A program made the translations under genes and the position numbers. A stretch of 59,809 bases of DNA from Bacteroidaceae bacterium (GTDB lineage Bacteria > Bacteroidota > Bacteroidia > Bacteroidales > Bacteroidaceae): the NCBI GenBank assembly GCA_017616445.1, contig JAFZYE010000054.1, forward strand, positions 1-59,809, written 5' to 3'. The notes beneath the pieces are model-generated. The model was not told where the DNA came from and ran no database searches. It saw nothing but the letters and a program-made list of their open reading frames with translations. Shown here one piece after another: positions 1 through 7,257 of this stretch (within the stretch, counting starts at the first letter, position 1; each line of letters begins with the position of its first letter).

Positions 1-765
1 ATACGCAGTTTCTTTCCTCCCGTTATTGCAAGGGAGAGTCGCTTCGACCGCTATATGTTGAAGGAGTACCTGCAATTGTTGATACTCGACCATCTGGCAA
101 CTACACCCTATATTAATAAGGTGGCTTTCATCGGAGGAACGAATCTCAGGCTCATACAAGGTATCGACCGATTTTCTGAAGACTTGGATTTTGACTGTAA
201 AGACCTGAGCGAAGAAGAGTTTATGGCAATGACAGACAGCGTAGTGCAGTATCTGCGTCAGAATAACGTGGAAGTGGAAACACGCGATAAGCCCAATCTG
301 CATCTGATAGCTTATCGCCGTAACCTGTATTTCCCCCAGATGCTGTTCGATTTAGGATTGACAGGTCATCGTGACGAGCGGTTGCTGTTGAAGATCGAGG
401 CGCAAGACCAAGGCGTTCAGTATCAACCCGTTGTGGCGAATATCAACAGAATGGGATTCTTCTTTGGTATTCAGGTGCCATCCGTGGATGTGTTGTGCGC
501 CATGAAGTTCGCCGCCATCCTGGCTCGCCAAAAAGGGCGTGACTTCTACGATGCGATCTTCCTGCTTTCAAAGACAAAGCCCAACATGGATTTCTTGCTT
601 GCAAGAACAGGCATCGCGTCCTTAGAAGAACTGAAGACAACTATTATCGAACGACTGAAGGAGATAGACTTGAACCATAAGAAGCGTGACTTCATCCACC
701 TACTTTTCAACGAGTCGAATGCGGACAGGATCCTGCAATTCCCAGCAGTTGTTTCATCAATGTAA
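1..765 (+). CDS. AbiEii-type nucleotidyltransferase toxin, 5' end outside window
   Basis: The reading frame is open from base 1, and the residues before the first ATG (position 55) look coding, so the gene probably begins upstream of the window. The nucleotidyltransferase signature is visible: a GGT motif (FIGGTNLRL) followed by RFSEDLDFD, as in AbiEii/AbiGii toxins. In known AbiE systems this toxin is a tRNA- or NTP-directed nucleotidyltransferase neutralised by an AbiEi antitoxin encoded just upstream. That partner would lie outside the window and cannot be seen. The C-terminal helical region (KEIDLNHKKRDF) also fits the family. Phage-defence or stability function is inferred from the family only. 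Confidence 0.85.
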   Translation: MRSFFPPVIARESRFDRYMLKEYLQLLILDHLATTPYINKVAFIGGTNLRLIQGIDRFSEDLDFDCKDLSEEEFMAMTDSVVQYLRQNNVEVETRDKPNLHLIAYRRNLYFPQMLFDLGLTGHRDERLLLKIEAQDQGVQYQPVVANINRMGFFFGIQVPSVDVLCAMKFAAILARQKGRDFYDAIFLLSKTKPNMDFLLARTGIASLEELKTTIIERLKEIDLNHKKRDFIHLLFNESNADRILQFPAVVSSM

Positions 766-1107
766 TCATCAAAGAAAAAAGAACGATAAAGAATCGTATT
801 ATCTTTTATAGCTAATCAAGTTAGATTAGAAACGTTCATCTATCGCATCAACCCCGCTTGTTTTTGGAAAAATGCAGAAAAAAGTGGGGTAGTGTGATAC
901 AACTTTCAAAAAAAAAACTTATCTTTGTAGCCATAATTAGCGTGAGCTTGATAAAGTTGATAGTTGATAGTTGATAGTTGAAAGTCAGTTGTGAGTTGAT
1001 AGTAGATGGAAGACTTTTCTTATTAGACACTTCGTTATACTGACTTTAAACTATGCACTTTAAGCTTTAAACTTTTATTTTGCTTTAGCCAAAATAAACA
1101 TAATAGC
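766..1107. other. Intergenic region with short tandem repeats and a probable promoter
   Basis: No gene is seen in this gap. A TATCTTTG box at 920-927 matches the Bacteroidota -7 element on the + strand; no good TTTG lies 19-21 bases upstream, so the promoter is only moderately supported. From about 949 to 1004 there are degenerate copies of TTGATAG(T), and from 1042 to 1075 degenerate copies of CTTTAAACTATG/CTTTAAGC. These belong to the intergenic short-repeat class seen throughout the window. Confidence 0.6.
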
Positions 1108-2595
1108 ATGAGAAAAGTAAGGATTATATTGGCTTGGGTGTTTCTGTTGGGAATCACTTGGCTATTCTTGGATTTTACTGGAACGGCACATGCGTGGTTG
1201 GGCTGGATGGCGAAATTGCAGTTCCTGCCTGCTGTGTTGGCGTTGAATGTTGGGGTGATTGTGGGACTGGTGGCCATTACGTTGGTGTTGGGCCGCATCT
1301 ACTGCTCTGTGATTTGTCCGTTGGGCATATTGCAGGATGTGTTTGCGTGGTTTGGTAAGAAGGCGAAGAAAAACAGATACACGTACTCGAAGGCGAAGAG
1401 CTGGCTGAGGTATGCGATGCTGGTGGTGTTCGTGTTGCTGATGATTCTTGGATTGGGTGGCATTGCTACGCTGATTGCACCATACAGTGCCTTCGGTAGG
1501 ATTGCCCAGAGTTTGTTACAACCGCTATGGATGTGGGGCAACAACCTGCTGGCAATGATGGCAGAAAGGGCTGACAGCTATGCGTTCTATAGTGTAGATG
1601 TATGGATGAAATCGTTGCCTGTACTGATTATCGCTGTGGTGACGGTCGTCGTGCTGTTCGTACTTGCATGGCGAGGAGGCCGCACGTATTGCAACACGAT
1701 TTGTCCTGTTGGTACGGTGCTGGGTTTCCTTTCACGTTTCTCATTGCTGAAGATCCGTATCGATGAAGATAAATGTATCAAGTGTGGCTTGTGTGCGAAG
1801 AACTGCAAGGCATCGTGTATTGACTTCAAGTCGATGAAGGTGGATTACAGCCGCTGTGTGGATTGCTTTGATTGTATAGGGAAGTGCAAGAAAGGGGCTA
1901 TTAGCTATGGGCCATATAGGGCCAATAGGGTTAATGGGGCCAATAAGCCTAATAAGCCTAATGAGACAGCTGAGGGCCGTAGGGAGTTCCTGACGACTTC
2001 TGCTATTGCGCTGGGTACGATAGCCTTAGAGGCTCAGGCGAAGAAAGTTGATGGCGGATTGGCAGAGATTGAGGACAAGCAGGTGCCGCAACGCAGTACG
2101 AAGATTGTGCCTCCTGGTGCGCTGAGCATCAAGAACCTGGAGGATCATTGTACGGGCTGTCAGCTGTGTGTGTCGAAATGTCCGAACGATGTGCTGCGTC
2201 CATCGACCGACTTGATGCACCTGATGCAGCCTGAGATGTCGTTCGAGCGTGGCTACTGCCGTCCAGAGTGTACGGCTTGTGGCGATGTGTGTCCGACAGG
2301 TGCCATCCATCCGATTACGAAAGAGGAGAAGACGGCCATCAGGATAGGACATGCAGTACTGGTGAGGAAGAACTGCATTGCTGTGACGACAGATGACGGT
2401 TGCGGACTTTGTGCTACGAAATGTCCGACAGGAGCGGTGATGCTGACAACAGTAGAGTATGAAGGTAAGAGCGTATATGCGCCTGTGGTGGACGAGGAGA
2501 AATGTATAGGATGCGGAACGTGCGAGCATCTGTGCCCCGCTCGTCCGTTCGCTGCAATTTATGTGGAGGGACATGAGGTGCACTCTGAAAATTAA
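1108..2595 (+). CDS. NapH/NapG-like membrane polyferredoxin with an internal Tat-type motif
   Basis: Predicted electron-transfer protein of 495 aa. The N-terminal third has about four membrane segments and two NapH-type CxxxCP motifs (YCSVICP and YCNTICP). It is followed by two ferredoxin cysteine clusters (CIKCGLCAKNC, CVDCFDCIGKC). A short low-complexity linker at residues 268-287 leads to a twin-arginine sequence (RREF, R291-R292) with a following hydrophobic stretch. Four more 4Fe-4S clusters end the protein (CTGCQLC, CTACGDVC, CGLCATKC, CIGCGTC). The layout resembles NapH fused to NapG, with the NapG Tat signal kept inside the chain. The adjacent Tat substrate and tatA/tatC support export of the C-terminal half. 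The quinol-oxidation role and final electron acceptor are inferred; no terminal reductase is nearby except the following aldo/keto reductase. Confidence 0.85.
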   Translation: MRKVRIILAWVFLLGITWLFLDFTGTAHAWLGWMAKLQFLPAVLALNVGVIVGLVAITLVLGRIYCSVICPLGILQDVFAWFGKKAKKNRYTYSKAKSWLRYAMLVVFVLLMILGLGGIATLIAPYSAFGRIAQSLLQPLWMWGNNLLAMMAERADSYAFYSVDVWMKSLPVLIIAVVTVVVLFVLAWRGGRTYCNTICPVGTVLGFLSRFSLLKIRIDEDKCIKCGLCAKNCKASCIDFKSMKVDYSRCVDCFDCIGKCKKGAISYGPYRANRVNGANKPNKPNETAEGRREFLTTSAIALGTIALEAQAKKVDGGLAEIEDKQVPQRSTKIVPPGALSIKNLEDHCTGCQLCVSKCPNDVLRPSTDLMHLMQPEMSFERGYCRPECTACGDVCPTGAIHPITKEEKTAIRIGHAVLVRKNCIAVTTDDGCGLCATKCPTGAVMLTTVEYEGKSVYAPVVDEEKCIGCGTCEHLCPARPFAAIYVEGHEVHSEN

Positions 2596-2629
2596 AGCCC
2601 CTTCTATCTCCCCCAAAGGGAGGAGGACT
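2596..2629. repeat. GC-rich palindromic (REP-like) repeat
   Basis: The stretch just after the polyferredoxin stop contains CTCCCCCAAAGGGAGGAG, a C-run/G-run hairpin of the same style as those at 4046, 11690, 14107 and 59262. It could act as a 3' hairpin but has no following T tract. Confidence 0.6.
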
Positions 2630-2679
2630 GTTGTAAATAATTATACATTATGCATTATGACTTATGCATTGAATAAGGG

Positions 2680-4056
2680 ATGGATAGACGAGAATTCATA
2701 AAGAAATTAGGATTGGGCGGTGCTGCTATCGGAACCGCTGCTGTGGTAGGTTGTAAAGGCGGCTCACGGGGTGAGACGGGCAGTTCGCTGTCGGATGTTC
2801 CCAAGGGTAAGATGACCCTGAGAGAGAATCATAATAGTGGCGACAAGGTGTCGATACTGGGTTACGGATGTATGCGCTGGCCTACGAAGAAGGGAAAGGA
2901 TGGTAAGGAGGAGATGGATCAGGAGCGTATCAACGAACTGGTGGACACCGCACTGGAGTATGGTGTGAACTACTTCGATACCTCTCCTGTGTATTGTCAG
3001 GGTATGTCGGAGCGGGCTACAGGTATCGCTCTAAGTCGTCATCCGCGTGAGTCGTACTACATCGCTACGAAGATGTCGAACTTTTCACCCGACACACAAA
3101 CGAAGGAGGCTTCGATTGCGATGTATAAGAACTCGTTGAAAGAACTCCAGACCGATTATATCGACTACATGCTGCTCCACGCAGTAGGTGGCAGTATGGA
3201 GGAGTATCAGACGCGATTCGTGGATACCGGCATTCTGGATTACCTGATGAAGGAACGTGAGGAGGGTAGGGTACGCAACCTTGGATTCTCTTTCCACGGA
3301 CAGCAGTCGGTATTCGACGAGATGATGCGCTTGCATGATGACGTTCACTGGGACTTCGTTCAGATTCAGATGAACTATCTCGACTGGTTCCACGCCAACG
3401 AGATGAACTCGTTCAACGTGGATGCAAACTACCTGTACGACGAATTGACCAAACGTGATATCCCTGTGGTGATTATGGAACCGCTGCTGGGTGGACGTCT
3501 GTCGAAAGTGAACGGAAATGTGCTGAGAATGCTGAAAGCAAAAGAACCTGACAAGACGGCTGCTTCGTGGGCTTTCAGATATTGTGGTTCATATCCGAAT
3601 GTGTTGACTGCCCTGAGCGGTATGACCTTTATGGAACACTTGGTGGACAACCTACATTCGTATTGTCCGCTGCAACCGCTCACGGAGGAAGAACGTACCT
3701 ATTTGGAGAATGATGTGGCGAACGAAATACTGAAATATCCAACCATTCCTTGTACAGGTTGTCAGTATTGCATGCCTTGTCCGTACGGGTTGGACATCCC
3801 AGGTATCTTCGCACATTATAATAAATGTATCAACGAGGGACTGATGCCTTCTTCGACTCAAGATCCCGAATATGCGAAACTGCGTAGGGCATTCCTCGTA
3901 GGGTACGACCGTAGTGTGCCTAAGTTGCGTCAGGCGAACCACTGTATTGAGTGTTGCAGATGTCTGGAACACTGTCCGCAGAAGATAGAGATTCCAAACG
4001 AGATGCATAAGATAGATGAGTATGTGGAGAAGCTGAAGCAAGAGGCCCCCCTCTAA
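2680..4056 (+). CDS. Tat-exported aldo/keto reductase with C-terminal 4Fe-4S ferredoxin domain
   Basis: 458 aa. The N-terminus is a clear Tat signal (MDRREFIKKLG, then a hydrophobic run ending near VVGCKGG, which also resembles a lipobox, so the mature protein may be a lipoprotein). The central region is an aldo/keto reductase barrel: YFDTSPVY contains the catalytic Tyr, IATKMS the Lys and LLHAVGG the His region. The C-terminus has two ferredoxin clusters (CTGCQYCMPCP and CIECCRCLEHCP). The predicted activity is an NAD(P)H- or ferredoxin-linked oxidoreductase acting outside the cytoplasm; the substrate is unknown. It lies between the polyferredoxin and tatA/tatC, suggesting that the polyferredoxin feeds electrons to it. 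Confidence 0.9.
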   Translation: MDRREFIKKLGLGGAAIGTAAVVGCKGGSRGETGSSLSDVPKGKMTLRENHNSGDKVSILGYGCMRWPTKKGKDGKEEMDQERINELVDTALEYGVNYFDTSPVYCQGMSERATGIALSRHPRESYYIATKMSNFSPDTQTKEASIAMYKNSLKELQTDYIDYMLLHAVGGSMEEYQTRFVDTGILDYLMKEREEGRVRNLGFSFHGQQSVFDEMMRLHDDVHWDFVQIQMNYLDWFHANEMNSFNVDANYLYDELTKRDIPVVIMEPLLGGRLSKVNGNVLRMLKAKEPDKTAASWAFRYCGSYPNVLTALSGMTFMEHLVDNLHSYCPLQPLTEEERTYLENDVANEILKYPTIPCTGCQYCMPCPYGLDIPGIFAHYNKCINEGLMPSSTQDPEYAKLRRAFLVGYDRSVPKLRQANHCIECCRCLEHCPQKIEIPNEMHKIDEYVEKLKQEAPL

Positions 4057-4106
4057 ATAGAAGATCCACCCCAGCCCTCCTTAAAAGGAGGGAGGAAGGG
4101 TTAGCG
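4046..4106. repeat. GC-rich palindromic repeat overlapping the reductase stop
   Basis: The core is a perfect 8-bp hairpin, CCCTCCTT (4075-4082) with AAGGAGGG (4085-4092), flanked by further C-rich and G-rich runs. The last codons of the reductase (EAPL) fall in the C-rich left edge, so the repeat seems to provide the gene's end. Confidence 0.65.
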
Positions 4107-4196
4107 GTTAACGAGACTTTAGCTGAATAACTTAATAGAGAATAATTCAATAACCAAAAATCGTAAATTGTAAATAGTTAAATAGTAAATGATATT

Positions 4197-4406
4197 ATGA
4201 TTATTCAACCATTATTGTTCGGAACATTCGGATTGCAGGAAATCCTGATTATCGCACTTGTTGTGCTGTTGTTCTTTGGCGGAAAAAAGATTCCGGAGTT
4301 GATGAAGGGACTTGGTAAAGGAGTTCGTTCGTTCAAGGACGGTATGAAGGAGGTAGATCCGACTGACGAATCAAAGAGTGAAGTAGAAGAAGATAAGGCG
4401 AAGTGA
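4197..4406 (+). CDS. tatA: Sec-independent translocase subunit TatA/E
   Basis: 69 aa with the family layout: a short N-terminal stretch with the FG..E motif (FGLQEILIIALVVLLFFGG), one membrane helix, a hinge, an amphipathic helix (KKIPELMKGLGKGVRSFKDG) and an acidic tail. TatA forms the protein-conducting part of the twin-arginine export machine. The next gene, tatC, overlaps it by four bases. No TatB is seen, as in other Bacteroidota where one TatA-like protein appears to serve both roles. Confidence 0.95.
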   Translation: MIIQPLLFGTFGLQEILIIALVVLLFFGGKKIPELMKGLGKGVRSFKDGMKEVDPTDESKSEVEEDKAK

Positions 4407-5215
4407 GTAACGAACCTGTTACATTTTGGGATCACTTAGATGCGTTACGAAGCGTTATCATCAGGATAGCAGTCGTGACGTTGGTGTTCGGTGTCTTGGC
4501 ATTTTGCTTCAAGGAACCGCTTTTTGCTGTTGTGTTAGCTCCCCAAGACGGTAGCTTCATCACCTATCAGCTGTTCAGTCAGGTGGAGTTGTGGTTTGCC
4601 TCGTTGGTAGGTAGCGATACAACAAACTTGACTGCTGCATCCGATTTCCATGTGGCACTTATCAATACAGAACTGGCACAGCAGTTTATCATTCACATGA
4701 AGGTGGCCTTCTGTGCGGGACTTATTGCCGCATCTCCATACGTGATTTACCAGCTGTTTAGGTTTGTGTCGCCAGCCCTGTATGAGAACGAACGCAAGTA
4801 TGCAGTTCACTTGGTGTGTGGCAGCTATGTGATGTTTATGATAGGTGTGCTGTTCAGCTATTTCGTCATCTTCCCCTTCACGTTCCGTTTTCTTGGAACC
4901 TATCAGGTGGCAGACTTTGTGGAGAACACCATCACGCTCGATTCGTATATCTCGACCCTTGTTGCCCTCACACTTGTGCTGGGTGTTATCTTCGAGATGC
5001 CTGTGATGAGTTGGCTGTTGGCTAAGATGGGACTGCTGAAACACACATATATGACCAGCTACCGAAAGCATGTCATCATCGGCATACTGATCGTAGCGGC
5101 TATCATCACTCCTACTTCGGATGCCTTCACGCTGATGTTGGTATCCATCCCGATGTGGGTGCTTTATGAGTTGAGCATTCTGATTGTTAAGCTCACCAAT
5201 AAAGAACAAGCGTAA
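4403..5215 (+). CDS. tatC: Sec-independent translocase subunit TatC (GTG start)
   Basis: 270 aa polytopic membrane protein with six predicted helices and conserved features such as the N-terminal FWDHLDALR (Tat substrate-binding region), SPYVIYQLFRFVSPALYENERKY and IITPTSDAFT near the C-terminus. It is the twin-arginine signal receptor. The start is a GTG at 4403 overlapping the tatA stop (GTGA), implying translational coupling. Its two upstream neighbours both carry twin-arginine motifs, so this is a compact locus with machine and likely cargo together. Confidence 0.96.
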   Translation: MSNEPVTFWDHLDALRSVIIRIAVVTLVFGVLAFCFKEPLFAVVLAPQDGSFITYQLFSQVELWFASLVGSDTTNLTAASDFHVALINTELAQQFIIHMKVAFCAGLIAASPYVIYQLFRFVSPALYENERKYAVHLVCGSYVMFMIGVLFSYFVIFPFTFRFLGTYQVADFVENTITLDSYISTLVALTLVLGVIFEMPVMSWLLAKMGLLKHTYMTSYRKHVIIGILIVAAIITPTSDAFTLMLVSIPMWVLYELSILIVKLTNKEQA

Positions 5216-5242
5216 AGAAAAATTAAAGTTTTTCTTTATTTA

Positions 5243-5300
5243 TTTGGCCATTCCATAAATATAGTGTAACTTTGCAAACTCATGATGTCTTTTGGACATC
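5243..5300 (+). promoter_or_regulatory. Consensus Bacteroidota promoter plus leader hairpin for the ABC-F gene
   Basis: TTTG at 5243-5246 and TAACTTTG at 5267-5274 are separated by 20 bases, matching the Bacteroidota sigma-ABfr consensus. The expected transcript would begin near 5280 and carries a small hairpin in its leader, GATGTC (5284-5289) with GACATC (5295-5300). Confidence 0.8.
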
Positions 5301-5328
5301 AAAGAGAGAAGTGTAAGCATAAAAGAAA

Positions 5329-7089
5329 ATGGTATCGATTGAGAATCTGAGCGTTGAATTCAGTGCAAAGCCTCTGTTTCAGGAGATAGGTTTCGTGATT
5401 AATTCACGCGACCGCATTGCGTTGGTGGGTAAGAACGGAGCTGGCAAATCAACACTACTGAAGATTATTGCAGGATTGCAACAACCTACAAGTGGGGTGG
5501 TAGCGCGTCCGCGTGAGTTGACTGTGGGTTATCTGCCACAGGTGATGGAGGTGAGCGATACCCGCACGTTGGAGGAAGAGACCGCTCTTGCCTTTCGTGG
5601 AATGAACGTGGAGGAGTGGACTATGAAAGCAGAGATGGACAAGACGCTGATTGGTCTGGGATTCCGTCGTGAAGACTTCGCCCGTCCTACAAGTGAGTTC
5701 TCAGGAGGATGGCGTATGCGAATCGAGTTGGCGAAGATACTGTTGCAGAAGCCTGACCTCTTGCTGCTCGACGAGCCAACGAACCACCTCGATATCGGTA
5801 GTATTCAGTGGTTGGAGCAGTTCATCCAGAACAGCGCAAAGGCTGTGATGCTGGTGAGTCACGACAGGGCTTTCATCAACAATATCACCAATCGAACCAT
5901 CGAGATTACCTGCGGTCGTATCAACGACTACAAGGTGAAGTACGATGAATACGTGAAGCTGCGTGACGAACGTCGTGAGCAGCAGATACGTGCTTACGAG
6001 AACCAGCAGAAAGAGATTGCTGACATCAAGGACTTTGTAGAGCGGTTCCGCTATAAACCGACCAAGTCGAATCAGGTGCAGAGCCGTCTGAAGCAGCTGG
6101 AGAAGATTGTCCCGATAGAGATAGATGAGGTGGACACCAAGCTGTTGCGATTGAAATTCCCACCTTGCCAGCGTAGTGGTGACTACCCTGTCATCTGTGA
6201 CGAGGTAGCGAAAGCATACGGCAGTCATCAGATATTCCAGCATGTGAACCTTACCATCAAGCGAGGCGAAAAAGTCGCCTTCATGGGCAACAACGGTGAA
6301 GGAAAATCCACGTTGGTGAAGTGTATCATGGGCGAGATACCGTTCGATGGTCACCTGAAGATAGGGCATAACGTACAGATTGGCTATTTCGCTCAGAACC
6401 AGGCTCAGTTGCTCGATGGTAATATCACGGTGTTCGATACGATAGACCGTGTGGCTACCGGTGACATGCGTACGAAAGTACGTGATTTGCTTGGTGCCTT
6501 CATGTTTGGTGGCGAAGAAAGCGATAAGTTTGTCAAGGTGTTGTCGGGAGGAGAACGCAGCCGACTGGCGATGATTCAGTTGCTGCTGCAGCCAGTGAAC
6601 CTGTTGATACTCGACGAGCCAACGAACCACCTCGATATGCAGTCGAAAGATGTGCTGAAGAATGCCATCCGGGAGTTCGACGGAACGGCTATCATCGTAA
6701 GTCACGACCGTGCCTTCCTCGACGGGTTGGTTGACAAGGTGTATATGTTCAAGGACCAGAAGGTGTTTGAACCTATCGAGAAGAGTAGCATCAGTCTTCG
6801 TCAGGAGAAGAAAGCAGAAAATGTTGAGCGGCAGAAAGCGGTGAAGGCAGAAGCTCCTGTAGCTGACTCGAAGCAGAACTACGAACAGCAGAAGGCGGAG
6901 GCGAAAGCGAAAGCAAAAGCAGAGAAGGCCCTGAAAGCCTGTGAGGAGAAGGTGGAGCGGCTCGAGAACGAAATCGCTGAGGTCGAAGCGTCGCTTACAG
7001 AAAAGAACGATATGCAGCTGGTGGAGCGATATGCCCAGTTGCAGCAGCAACTCGACGAAGCGATGAATGAATGGGAAAAACTTCTTTAG
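5329..7089 (+). CDS. ABC-F family ATPase (YheS/Uup-like)
   Basis: 586 aa soluble protein with two ABC ATPase domains and no membrane helices. The first domain has Walker A GKNGAGKST (near residue 35), signature FSGGW and Walker B LLLLDEPTNHLD. The second has Walker A GNNGEGKST, signature LSGGERSRLAM and LLILDEPTNHLD. Between them lies the charged helical linker that in ABC-F proteins reaches toward the ribosomal peptidyl-transferase centre. The C-terminus (about residue 490 on) is a Lys/Glu/Ala-rich coiled coil, as in Uup or YheS. The family acts in translation: ribosome rescue, quality control or antibiotic protection. Which of these applies is not determined by the sequence. It has its own promoter and stands apart from the tat genes. 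Confidence 0.93.
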   Translation: MVSIENLSVEFSAKPLFQEIGFVINSRDRIALVGKNGAGKSTLLKIIAGLQQPTSGVVARPRELTVGYLPQVMEVSDTRTLEEETALAFRGMNVEEWTMKAEMDKTLIGLGFRREDFARPTSEFSGGWRMRIELAKILLQKPDLLLLDEPTNHLDIGSIQWLEQFIQNSAKAVMLVSHDRAFINNITNRTIEITCGRINDYKVKYDEYVKLRDERREQQIRAYENQQKEIADIKDFVERFRYKPTKSNQVQSRLKQLEKIVPIEIDEVDTKLLRLKFPPCQRSGDYPVICDEVAKAYGSHQIFQHVNLTIKRGEKVAFMGNNGEGKSTLVKCIMGEIPFDGHLKIGHNVQIGYFAQNQAQLLDGNITVFDTIDRVATGDMRTKVRDLLGAFMFGGEESDKFVKVLSGGERSRLAMIQLLLQPVNLLILDEPTNHLDMQSKDVLKNAIREFDGTAIIVSHDRAFLDGLVDKVYMFKDQKVFEPIEKSSISLRQEKKAENVERQKAVKAEAPVADSKQNYEQQKAEAKAKAKAEKALKACEEKVERLENEIAEVEASLTEKNDMQLVERYAQLQQQLDEAMNEWEKLL

Positions 7090-7257
7090 GTAAGAGGTAA
7101 GAAGTAAGAGGCGATAAAAGTTAAGAGTTAAGAATTAAGAGTTAAGAAATACACTGTGCTGATGAAAACAACCTTTGGTAACGTCGAGCGAAGCGATAAC
7201 TTCGAGGCCGTAGGCCGATAACTCCGAGTGAAACGATAACTTCTAAAAAAAAAATAA
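7090..7257. repeat. Intergenic repeats: TTAAGAG-type tandem repeats and three GATAACT units
   Basis: From 7090 to 7146 there are degenerate repeats of (G)TTAAGAG/GTAAGAAG. From about 7194 to 7245 the unit CGATAACTTCGAG or a close variant occurs three times. No gene is seen. The stretch is the leader of the following peptidase gene. Confidence 0.6.

Noticed and set aside
5701-7050. Long minus-strand open frame of 449 codons opposite the ABC-F gene
   Set aside because: It mirrors a well-conserved gene with two ATPase domains on the + strand, and its translation is rich in His, Leu and Cys without any domain. It is an antisense shadow.
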